Below are positions 1 through 8,400 of a stretch of 40,004 nucleotides of DNA, piece after piece. The DNA lies in assembly GCA_904395335.1 (NCBI GenBank), contig CAJFNR010000028.1:1-40004 (forward strand), read 5' to 3'. Position 1 is the stretch's first letter. Every line of letters begins with the position of its first letter. This stretch comes from Candidatus Avimonas narfae. GTDB lineage: Bacteria; Bacillota; Clostridia; Oscillospirales; Acutalibacteraceae. Under the pieces are notes generated by a model. It had not been told where the DNA came from and made no database searches. It saw only the letters and a list, made by a program, of their open reading frames with translations. The translations under genes were made by a program, and so were the position numbers.

Positions 1-38
1 AAGCCGACCGCTTTACAGCAATCGACTTCTTTCGACAA

Positions 39-115
39 TGGCCCGCCCGGAGGGATTCGAACCCCCGGCCTTTGGAATCGGAATCCACTGCGATATCCAG
101 CTTCGCCACGGGCGG
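39..115 (-). tRNA. tRNA-Arg (anticodon CCG)
   Basis: The minus strand folds as a complete 77-nt cloverleaf. The 7-bp acceptor is CCGCCCG/CGGGCGG, with discriminator G and an encoded CCA tail at 39-41. The D stem is GCGA/TCGC. The anticodon loop is TTCCGAT, which puts CCG at positions 34-36 after U33. A five-base variable loop is followed by a GGGGG/CCCTC T stem around TTCGAAT. The D loop carries A20, a known arginine identity element, which agrees with the Arg call for CGG codons. The CCG reading depends on the anticodon stem having a weak outer G-A pair, but no other 7-base loop fits. Confidence 0.93.
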
Positions 116-143
116 GTATATAGCCCCCACAGGAGCGCCCTCT

Positions 144-172
144 ATTGTACATCGTTTGCCGGTGTTTTGCAA
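144..172 (-). promoter_or_regulatory. Predicted sigma-A promoter of tRNA-Arg
   Basis: Read on the minus strand there is a -35 TTGCAA (172-167) and a -10 TACAAT (149-144) separated by 17 bp, about 30 bp upstream of the tRNA 5' end. The position and spacing fit a housekeeping promoter for the tRNA. Confidence 0.6.
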
Positions 173-241
173 GCCCCAAAATCAATTTTCGGACGGGATG
201 AAAAAAACGCGGAGAATTCCGGAAAAAATGTTGGGAAAACC

Positions 242-270
242 TTGTCCTTGCGTGCAAATCATTGTATGAT
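242..270 (+). promoter_or_regulatory. Predicted promoter of the GH20-GH36 operon
   Basis: There is a -35 TTGTCC (242-247) and a -10 TATGAT (265-270) with a 17-bp spacer, about 70 bp upstream of the GH20 start. No cre-like operator was recognised next to it. Confidence 0.5.
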
Positions 271-340
271 AAGCCTGCTGAAATCTCTGCCCGGAAAGGG
301 AGAGAAACCCGAATTTACAGGGGAAAGGCAGGAGAGAACA

Positions 341-2233
341 ATGACGAAATACACTCTGAGCGGCCTGACGGCGGAGGAGCTGCAGGCGATTCAGGAAGCG
401 GCGCCGGAGCTGCGCATCGAGACGGGGGAAGGGGGCATTCCGGTATCCTTCCGCCGGGAAGGGCAGGGCCTGGGTGTCCGCTGCGCCGGCGGTGTGCGCA
501 CGATCCGCTACGATACCCGCAATGCGCTGATGCGGGCGCTGGGCCTGCTGGTGGAGCAGGACCGGCTCCATCCCGGTACGGATTACGACATGGAGGAAAC
601 GCCGGCATTCCGCACTCTGGGCGCCATGCTGGACAACTCCCGCAACGCGGTGATGAAGGTGGAGACGGTGAAAAAGGCCTGCCGTCTGCTGTCGCTGATG
701 GGGTACAATACCCTGATGCTCTACACCGAGGATATGTACGAGATCGAGGGCGAGCCCTACTTCGGCTATATGCGGGGCCGCTTTAATTCGGCGGACTGGA
801 AGGAAATGGACGACTACGCGGCCCTGATGGGCATTGAGCTGGTCCCCTGCATCCAGACGCTGGCCCACCTGGAAGCCATCCTGCGCTGGCCGGCTTACGG
901 CGGGTTGAAGGACTGCGACAACATCCTCACCGTGGGTGACGACCGGGTATATGAGCTCATCGACAAGATGCTGGCCACCATGTCGAAAAACGTGCGCAGC
1001 CGCCGCATCCATATCGGTATGGACGAAGCCGGCATGCTGGGCCGTGGCCAGTATCTGCGCCGCAACGGCTACCGCTCCAACCACCAGATCATGCTGGAGC
1101 ACCTGACCCGGGTGGTGGAGCTGTGCCGGAAGTACGATTATCAGCCTATCATGTGGAGCGACATGTTTTTCAGCATGAGCTCGCCCATTGAGGCCTATTA
1201 CGACAAAAACACCGTCATTCCGGAGGAGGTCATCAAGCTGGTGCCGCCGGAGGTGACGCTGACTTTCTGGGATTATTACCATCTGGACCCCACCATTTAC
1301 GACCACATGATCGACCAGCACCGCCGGTTCCACAACCCCATGCTGTTTGCGGGCGGCGCGTGGAAATGGAGCGGCCTGACCCCGGTCAACCACTTCGGCC
1401 AGAAGGTGGCCAAGGTGGCTCTGGAGCGGCTGCGGGACAAGGAAGTGGATCAGGTCATGGTCACCGCCTGGGGAGACAACGGCGGCGAATGCTCCGTGTT
1501 CGCGGTGCTGCCCACGCTGCAGACCTATGCGGAGGGCTGCTGGTCCGGCGATCTTAGCGATGAGCATCTGTCCCGCCGGCTGAAAACCTGCGCCGATGCG
1601 GATCTGGAGGGCTTCCTGGATCTGGACCTGGCCAACTATCCCCCCAACCGGAACGACAACGACACCGAATCCATCAACTGCTCCCGTTACCTGCTGTATC
1701 AGGATGCGCTGGCCGGCCTGTTCGACCGCCTGATTGTGGAGGGGACGGATGCGCAGTATGCCTCCTATGTGCCGGTGCTGGAAAAACGGCAGGCGGAAAA
1801 TCCACGCTGGGCCTATCTGTTTGAGACGCAGAAGGCGCTGTGCCATGCGCTGGCGGTGAAATCCGAGCTGGGCCTTAAGCTGAAAAAGGCCTACGACGCC
1901 GGCGACCGCGCCGCACTGGCCTCCCTGGCGGATCACGATATCCCCGAGGCGGTGCAGCGGGTGGAGGCGCTGGCGGAGGCGGTGCGCCACCAGTGGCTGA
2001 CGGATAACAAGCGCTTCGGGCTGGACGTGCAGCAGATCCGCTACGGCGGCCTGTGCGCCCGGCTGGAGGAGGCGGCCCGGGCGGTGCGCGATTATCTGGA
2101 CGGCCGTGTGGAGGCCATCGACGAGCTGGAGCAGAAGCGCCTGTTCTTCGACTGCCGCCCGGACGACGACGGGCAGGATATCCGCATCCAGCCCAATGTC
2201 TGGTCCCAAATGGTGACGGTCAATACGCTGTAA
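341..2233 (+). CDS. GcnA-like GH20 exo-beta-N-acetylhexosaminidase
   Basis: This 630-residue protein is a glycoside hydrolase family 20 enzyme that would remove terminal beta-linked GlcNAc or GalNAc from oligosaccharides. A non-catalytic N-terminal domain (about 1-85) precedes a TIM barrel holding the family signature HIGMDEA, with the substrate-assisted Asp/Glu pair at D228-E229. The C-terminal part (about 400-630) is helical. Length and architecture resemble the dimeric cytoplasmic GcnA enzymes of streptococci (about 627 residues). There is no signal peptide, so it should work inside the cell on imported sugars. The ATG at 341 was chosen because a GGAGAG ribosome site lies just upstream; the open frame continues to 38 but overlaps the tRNA gene. 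It is followed 48 bp later by the alpha-galactosidase, so the two probably form one operon. GH20 is clear; the exact glycan is inference. Confidence 0.88.
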   Translation: MTKYTLSGLTAEELQAIQEAAPELRIETGEGGIPVSFRREGQGLGVRCAGGVRTIRYDTRNALMRALGLLVEQDRLHPGTDYDMEETPAFRTLGAMLDNSRNAVMKVETVKKACRLLSLMGYNTLMLYTEDMYEIEGEPYFGYMRGRFNSADWKEMDDYAALMGIELVPCIQTLAHLEAILRWPAYGGLKDCDNILTVGDDRVYELIDKMLATMSKNVRSRRIHIGMDEAGMLGRGQYLRRNGYRSNHQIMLEHLTRVVELCRKYDYQPIMWSDMFFSMSSPIEAYYDKNTVIPEEVIKLVPPEVTLTFWDYYHLDPTIYDHMIDQHRRFHNPMLFAGGAWKWSGLTPVNHFGQKVAKVALERLRDKEVDQVMVTAWGDNGGECSVFAVLPTLQTYAEGCWSGDLSDEHLSRRLKTCADADLEGFLDLDLANYPPNRNDNDTESINCSRYLLYQDALAGLFDRLIVEGTDAQYASYVPVLEKRQAENPRWAYLFETQKALCHALAVKSELGLKLKKAYDAGDRAALASLADHDIPEAVQRVEALAEAVRHQWLTDNKRFGLDVQQIRYGGLCARLEEAARAVRDYLDGRVEAIDELEQKRLFFDCRPDDDGQDIRIQPNVWSQMVTVNTL

Positions 2234-2281
2234 GACGTTTACAATACCCGTTCTTCCGACGGGGAAGGAGAGGAAATCATC

Positions 2282-4459
2282 ATGCCCATTACGTTTGTTC
2301 CCGAAACGCAGACCTTTTATCTGGATACGGATAACACCAGCGCCATTTTCCGGGTGTACGACCAGGGCTATATCCTGACCGAATACTGGGGAAAGCGCAT
2401 CCATCACGCGGACTTGACACGCCTGCAGAAGGTGTATGCCTCCGGTTTTTCCCCCAATTATCCGGGTGCGGTGGACCGAAGCTGGAGCCTGGACCTGATC
2501 CCCACCGAATATCCGGTATACGGCGGCGGCGACTACCGTTCCCCCGCTGTGCAGGTGCAGTTCCCCGACGGCAGCCGTCTGCTGGATTTCAAATACCACT
2601 CCCACCGGGTGCTGGAGGGCAAGCCGGAATTGCCGGGCCTACCGCATCTGGACGGCGCGGACTGCACGCTGGAGCTGACCCTGCGCGACGATTATTCCGG
2701 CCTGGAGGTGGTGTTGAGCTACTCCCTGTTTGAGAAAATTGATATCATCGCCCGCAGCGCCCGCATCTGCAACAAAACCGGCGCCCCGCTGAAGGTGACC
2801 CGCGCCCTGAGCGCCAGCATCGACCTGCCCCGGGCGGATTTCGACATGATCGGTCTGTACGGCGCCCATATCCGGGAGCGTCAGCTGGACCGTACGCCCC
2901 TTCGCCACGGTATCCAATCGGTGGAGAGCCGCCGCGGCGCTTCCAGCCATCAGCACAACCCCTTTGCCGCCCTGGTGTCCCGTGAAACCACGGAGTTTTC
3001 CGGTGACGCTTACGGCGCGGCGCTGATCTACAGCGGCAACTTTGTCATTTCCGCCGAGGTGGACAGCTTTGACACCACCCGGTTCCAGCTGGGCATCAAT
3101 CCCTTTGATTTCTCCTGGAAGCTGGAGGACGGTGAGGAATTCGTCACCCCGGAGGCGGTGATGACCTACACCGACCAGGGGCTCAACCGTATGTCCCAGA
3201 ATTTCCACAACGCCTTCCGGCATCATCTGGGCCATACCCGCATCCGCAACAAGGTGCGTCCCATCGTCATCAACAACTGGGAGGCCACCTATTTCGACTT
3301 CGACGAGGAGAAGCTGTTCGGCATCATCGACTGCTGCAAGGGATTGGGCATCGATACCTTTGTACTGGACGATGGCTGGTTCGGCAAGCGGTACAACGAC
3401 GTGTGCTCCCTGGGCGACTGGGTGGTCAACAAGGACAAGCTGCCTCACGGTTTGGATCCCATCATCGAGCGGTGCGAACAAAACGGTATGTCCTTCGGCC
3501 TGTGGTTTGAGCCGGAGATGGTGTCCGAGGATAGCGACCTGTACCGCGCCCATCCGGAATGGGCGATCCACAAGGAGGGACGCCCCTTCTGCACCGGCCG
3601 CTGCCAGCTGGTGCTGGATCTGGCCAACCCGGAGGTGCTGGAATACCTGAAGAAGGCCCTGAGCGACGTGCTGGCCAACCACCGTATTTCCTATGTCAAG
3701 TGGGATATGAACCGGCACATCACCGACGCGTATTCCTCCGCCCTGCCGGCGGACCGCCAGCCGGAGATCTACCACCGGTATATGCTCAACCTGTATGCTC
3801 TGCTGGACTATCTCAACAAGCGCTTCCCCGACGTGGCGTTTGAGGGCTGCTCCGGCGGCGGCGGCCGGTTTGACGCGGGAATGCTGTACTATATGCCCCA
3901 GACCTGGACCAGTGACGATTCCGACGCCATCGAACGGCTGAAAATCCAGTACGGCACCTCCTTTGCCTATCCGCCCCAGTGCATGACCGCCCACATTTCC
4001 GCTTCCCCCAACCATCAGATGGGCCGTGTCACGCCGTATGACACCCGGGCGCGGGTGGCCATGAGCGCTTCCTTCGGCTATGAGCTGAATCCCCTGCACC
4101 TTACCGACGAGGAGCGGGAGGAGATCAAGAATCAAACCGCCCGCTACAAGAAGATTGCGCCTCTGGTGACGGAAGGGGATTTCTATCGTCTCATCAGCCC
4201 CTTTGACCGCAATTGCTGTGCCTGGATGTTCGTTTCCCCGGACAAGCGCCGGGCGGTGGCCGTCTATGTGCAGAAGCTGGGCGTACCTGCCTGGCCCCGG
4301 AACCTGGTGTATCTGGCCGGGTTGAACCCCGATGCCCGGTACCGCATTGAGGAGATGGACGGCGAATTCTACGGTGACGAGCTGATGCACGCCGGCATTG
4401 CCCTGCCGTGGATGGGCGATTTCCAGAGTGCGTCCTTTACCCTGGAGCAGATCGACTGA
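2282..4459 (+). CDS. Alpha-galactosidase, GH36
   Basis: A 725-residue family GH36 alpha-galactosidase that cleaves terminal alpha-1,6 (or alpha-1,3/1,4) galactose from raffinose-type sugars or host glycans. It has an N-terminal beta-supersandwich (about 1-325), a catalytic TIM barrel with LDDGWFG, the nucleophile motif KWDMNR (D475), CSGGGGRFD, and the acid/base segment TSDDSDAIERL (D545 by spacing to the nucleophile), and a C-terminal beta domain. The length is typical of bacterial tetrameric AgaA-type enzymes. A GAAGGAGAGG ribosome site precedes the ATG. No signal peptide is present, so it is cytoplasmic. It lies 48 bp after the GH20 gene and ends at a strong terminator. No transporter or regulator is adjacent, so the imported substrate is not defined by context. 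Confidence 0.95.
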   Translation: MPITFVPETQTFYLDTDNTSAIFRVYDQGYILTEYWGKRIHHADLTRLQKVYASGFSPNYPGAVDRSWSLDLIPTEYPVYGGGDYRSPAVQVQFPDGSRLLDFKYHSHRVLEGKPELPGLPHLDGADCTLELTLRDDYSGLEVVLSYSLFEKIDIIARSARICNKTGAPLKVTRALSASIDLPRADFDMIGLYGAHIRERQLDRTPLRHGIQSVESRRGASSHQHNPFAALVSRETTEFSGDAYGAALIYSGNFVISAEVDSFDTTRFQLGINPFDFSWKLEDGEEFVTPEAVMTYTDQGLNRMSQNFHNAFRHHLGHTRIRNKVRPIVINNWEATYFDFDEEKLFGIIDCCKGLGIDTFVLDDGWFGKRYNDVCSLGDWVVNKDKLPHGLDPIIERCEQNGMSFGLWFEPEMVSEDSDLYRAHPEWAIHKEGRPFCTGRCQLVLDLANPEVLEYLKKALSDVLANHRISYVKWDMNRHITDAYSSALPADRQPEIYHRYMLNLYALLDYLNKRFPDVAFEGCSGGGGRFDAGMLYYMPQTWTSDDSDAIERLKIQYGTSFAYPPQCMTAHISASPNHQMGRVTPYDTRARVAMSASFGYELNPLHLTDEEREEIKNQTARYKKIAPLVTEGDFYRLISPFDRNCCAWMFVSPDKRRAVAVYVQKLGVPAWPRNLVYLAGLNPDARYRIEEMDGEFYGDELMHAGIALPWMGDFQSASFTLEQID

Positions 4460-4474
4460 AAAACTGAACAATAG

Positions 4475-4517
4475 AAAAGGCCCCGAATACCGCTGTCAGC
4501 GGTATTCGGGGCCTTTT
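4475..4517. terminator. Bidirectional intrinsic terminator
   Basis: A perfect 20-bp inverted repeat (4475-4494 and 4498-4517) with a 3-nt loop is flanked by AAAA on one side and TTTT on the other. It lies between convergent stop codons, so it can end both the GH36 transcript and the rubrerythrin transcript. Confidence 0.9.
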
Positions 4518-4518
4518 G

Positions 4519-4710
4519 TCATAAATCGTCCGCGTCCTGCTCCGGGACAGGATCGTCCTCCGCTGTGCCGGTGTAGCTGCCCAGCACGTCGGAATGGACC
4601 TCCCCCCGACCCTGCTGTGCCATGGTGTCGGTGCTGTTCTGGGCCTCCGGAGAGAGGCGGGGGCGGCGGATACGGATCTTGTAATGATGGACCGGCTCCT
4701 GTTCGGCCAT
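4519..4710 (-). CDS. Small conserved-looking acidic protein after rubrerythrin
   Basis: A 63-residue protein of unknown function. The start at 4710 has an excellent AAGGAGG ribosome site 7 bp upstream and begins 13 bp after the rubrerythrin stop, so the pair is almost certainly cotranscribed and stops at the shared terminator. The N-terminal third is basic (HHYKIRIRRPRLSPE) and the C-terminal half is acidic, containing SDVLGSYTGT and ending QDADDL. No cysteine, membrane segment or signal peptide is visible. A larger open frame in the same frame extends upstream over rubrerythrin, but that part is a shadow. The tail resembles small clostridial hypothetical proteins I have seen, but I cannot name a family. 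Association with oxidative-stress defence is only inferred from the neighbour. Confidence 0.75.
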   Translation of the reverse strand: MAEQEPVHHYKIRIRRPRLSPEAQNSTDTMAQQGRGEVHSDVLGSYTGTAEDDPVPEQDADDL

Positions 4711-4723
4711 GAGAAAGCCTCCT

Positions 4724-5263
4724 TTAATAATCCTCGACATGGATCTGGAAATAGGACTGGGGGAATTTGCAGGTGGGGCACATAGTGGGCGGCTGTGCGC
4801 CGCGGTGGACATGGCCGCAGTTAAGGCAGATCCACAGGGTGTTTTCATCCCGCTGGAATACCTTGCCCGTCTGGATATTGTCCGCCAGCTTTTTGAAGCG
4901 CTCCTCGTGCCGCTGTTCGATTTTTCCCACCAGCTCGAAGGCGGCGGCAATGTCCTTGAAGCCCTCCTCCCGGGCGGTTTTGGCGAAGTCCGCATACATC
5001 TCAGTCCATTCGTACCGCTCGCCCGCGGCGGCGTCCAACAGGTTGTCCACGGTGCCCGGCATAGTATTGCCGTGCAGGCGCTTGAACCACAGCTCGGCGT
5101 GCTCCTTTTCGTTCCGAGCGGTTTCGTCGAAGATATCGCCGATTTGCTGATACCCGTCCTTGCGCGCCTGGGCGGCATAGAAGGTGTACTTATTGCGGGC
5201 CTGGCTCTCTCCGGCGAAGGCGGCCATCAGGTTGGCTTCGGTCCGGCTCCCTTTGAATTCCAT
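4724..5263 (-). CDS. rbr: Rubrerythrin
   Basis: A 179-residue rubrerythrin, a cytoplasmic diiron peroxidase that reduces hydrogen peroxide in anaerobes. Residues about 1-140 form the ferritin-like four-helix diiron domain with the expected glutamates (GESQAR, NEKEHAE, RHEERF). The C-terminus is a rubredoxin-like FeS4 domain with CLNCG and CPTCK pairs. The ATG at 5263 is preceded by AAAGGA and gives the usual family N-terminus (EFKGSRTEANL). Upstream in-frame sequence is not rubrerythrin-like and crosses the GH2 terminator, so it was excluded. It is followed by the 63-residue gene in the same operon. No obvious PerR box was recognised. Confidence 0.96.
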   Translation of the reverse strand: MEFKGSRTEANLMAAFAGESQARNKYTFYAAQARKDGYQQIGDIFDETARNEKEHAELWFKRLHGNTMPGTVDNLLDAAAGERYEWTEMYADFAKTAREEGFKDIAAAFELVGKIEQRHEERFKKLADNIQTGKVFQRDENTLWICLNCGHVHRGAQPPTMCPTCKFPQSYFQIHVEDY

Positions 5264-5375
5264 ACCATCGTTCCTTTCGGATAAAGTGAGTGTCAGCGAT
5301 AGTATGGCCCGTCCGGAGCCGTTTACGCAGCCGGTGGATAAATTCCCCGGGATTCGGTTGATGGAACACAGACAT

Positions 5376-5412
5376 AAACGCGGGAATGAGCGTGTGCCCA
5401 TTCCCGCGTTTT
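5376..5412 (-). terminator. Intrinsic terminator after the GH2 gene
   Basis: A 13-bp inverted repeat (5376-5388 / 5399-5411, core ACGCGGGAATG) with a 10-nt loop lies just past the GH2 stop at 5431 and is followed on the minus strand by T-rich sequence. It isolates the GH2 gene from rbr. Confidence 0.75.
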
Positions 5413-5430
5413 ATAAGTTTGCCGATGGAT

Positions 5431-8400
5431 TTATTGTCGCTGTTTTCTGCGTAACACCAGGCAGACACTTCCTCCCGCAATAGCTGCTAAGAGAAGAGCG
5501 GCGGGGATTGCCTCACCGGTGGAGGGGAAAGAACCGCCTGCTGAGGTGGGAGAAGAAGCGGTGGGGTTCGTTGTATCCGGTTTGGTAGGATCGGACGGAC
5601 TACCGGGATCGGTGAGGTTGTCAGATGGCTCGGTGGGATCGGCGTCGGTGGGATCCGTATCCGACGGGGCAGGGGATTCGGCCAGGGCTTTCGTGGCAGC
5701 GGTCAGCGCATTCGCGGCGCTCTCCAACTCCTCCTGAGAGGTGGCGTTAGCATCCTCCCGGGCGATTGCCAGTAGATTTCGGGCCTTTGTCAGAGCGCCG
5801 GCAAACTGCTCGGCTGCGGCAGCACCAGCCTGTTCCACGAGGCCGTCCTGCTCCGCCTGTTCGGCTTCGGCGATGGCGGCTTCCAGGGAAGCGGTATCCC
5901 AGATCGCCTGTCCCCAGACACGGAACTCATACAGCGAATAACCGTAAGCGCTGCCGCGTTGGACGCCCTGCATACGAATGTACCGGCCGGTTCCTGACAC
6001 CGGGAACTGCTGTTCACCAGCTCCGTTTGCGGTTCCGGTATAGATGGTGTTGAAGTTTACGTTGTCATCGGATACCTGAATCCGGTATTCCTTGCCGAAA
6101 GCCAGCTCCCAGTTTAAGGACACCTGATGGATGTCGTAAGTATGGCCCAGATCAATGGTGATGCTGGCCCCGTCCAGCTCTTCGGCAGATTTTCCTTCCA
6201 CATAGGAGCTCCAGCGGGTGCCCAGGTCACCGTCGGTGACGTAGGAGGCGAGATAGTCCGTTTCCTCCAAGCTGGCGGTGGCGGGTTTCCCTTTGGAAAT
6301 TTCGTCTCGGTCGTCCTGTACAACCGTCCATTCCCTGGTGCTGGTGACGGTTTCTTCATCGCGGGTATAGGAGGCGGTCAGCACATATTCCCCGGCGGCA
6401 TCCTTGGGCATTTCGACGGTAAAAGTTTGGGTTTGGCGGTCGGCGTCGTCTGCGGTACCGGCCTTTTTGACGGAATACGAAGCGGTTTGCTGGGAAAGCA
6501 CCGTATTTCCCTGAGACAGGGTCACGGTCACAGCCAAATCGTCAATGTCCTCGTTGAGGTCGTTGAGCAGCGTAACCGGAATGGCGAGCGTTTGGCCGGC
6601 TTCTACCGTCTCCGTGTATTCCTCGATGATGATACCCAGAGGAGCAAAGGCGTTACGGAATGCCTCCTTATAGATCGGGTGGATCTTTGGCGTGGATAGG
6701 TCGGGCATCAGTACGTCGCTGGTTTCTCCTTGTCCGTTGGGGATGGAATAGGTCAGTCCGGTGAAATGCATAATGCATACATAGGCTCGCCCCACACGCC
6801 AGAATTCCGTCAGCTGGGAGACTGCCTTGGCGTAAAATTCCCGCCGCTCCTCTGCAGTGGAACCCGTCATCCAGCGGTCGTAATAGGATTTGGTAAGCGA
6901 GGTGGGATCACCGTTGCGATCCACCCACAGCCAGTCGTATTCGTTGACGATGCGGGGGAAATCTCCGTACCATCGTTCCTTGTTGCTGCTTCTCATCTGA
7001 TTGTTGGAGGTTATGTTCAAATCAGACAGGGTGAAGTTGTTGTCGATGAACAGATAGGGATGGCATTCCTGGGTATCGGTTTCCGCCTGTGTGGGCGCCC
7101 AGCCGTTGTCCCACGGCCGGTTCTGCAGGTCATGATCCCGGACGGCCCGAATGGTGGGGGCGGTGGCGGTGCCGTTCTTATCCTCATTCTGCATATCCCA
7201 CTGGATGACCGAAGGATGGTTACAGCGGTCGTCCATCCACTGGAGCGTTTCCGGAATCAGTGTTTCGGAGGTACAGCCGTCGTCGCATCCGCCGAACCAG
7301 GCGAATTCGTCCATGATCAGGAAGCCTTCCTCGTCGGCAACATCATACCAGAGGGAAGGGGCGAAACCGATATGGAAGCGGAGCACATCCCAGCCCACAT
7401 CCTTGAATTCCCGGTACAGCGCGCGCGCCCAGTTTTCCTCCCACGGATGCTGTTCTCGCTGCGGGTCCTCATAAAAGCGGTGCATGGCCACATTGGTCCC
7501 GCGCAAATAATAGACTTCGCCGTTGAGCATAGGCAGCTTTGTCTCGGGATCGTAATAGAAGGTCCGCATACCGAAACGGCTGGTATAGGTGTCGCCCGCG
7601 GTTACGGCTTCGATCTCATAAAGATAGGGATTGTCCGGGGTCCACTGCTTGCTTTCATCAAAGCCATCCAGAGGGATCTCCGAAACCGGCAGGGTGATTT
7701 CCTCACCGGCCTTTACCTGTATGCCGGATATGGTGAGGGTGCCGGCCAGCCGTTTGTCCATGACGGGTTCGCCGTTTTCGTATACTCCCCGCTCATAAAT
7801 CCGGTAAGTTACATCGGTTACCACATCGGAGGCGGAACGGTTCTGCAGCGTGGTTCTCACCTGGACCCGGCCGTTTTCCAGGTCTGCGGCGGTCTGCAGG
7901 GCGGAAACCTGAGGGTCGGCGTTGAAGATCACATACACGCTGTCCGTGATGCCCGGGTAGTAGTTGTCGCGCTCAGGGTCATGGCCTGTATGGGCGGGAC
8001 AATTGGGATCGTCCTTCTGATACTGGGCGTTGCCCACCATGATGGCGATATCGTTGACCCCTTCCCGCAAATAGGCAGAAATATCGGTGGAGGAGGAGGT
8101 ATAATTGTACGGGTATTCCTCCACAAATTGCCCGTTGACATAGATATACCGCCCGTAATTGGCCATATTGATTTTCAGGGTAGCCGACCCTGTGGGGGCT
8201 TCGGCCAGATCCACGGTGGTGTGATACCACAGCGCTTGGTTTTCATGACTGCCCATATCCTCCGCGGCACTGTTCCACAGACCGGGAACCGGAATGGTAT
8301 TGCCGTAGGTGACGGGAGGCTGGACGGGGATGGCGTCACCGTAGACAAAGGAAGTATGCGTGCAGTCCCAAACCCCATCCAGACAGACACTAAGCCGTTC

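Noticed and set aside
182-2605. Long minus-strand open frame opposite the GH20 gene
   Set aside because: Its residue mix (His, Gln, Val and Arg-rich) is the typical antisense shadow of a GC-rich gene; the plus frame holds clear GH20 motifs.
2639-4471. 610-codon minus-strand frame opposite the GH36 gene
   Set aside because: Shadow of the alpha-galactosidase; starts across its stop codon and lacks recognisable motifs.
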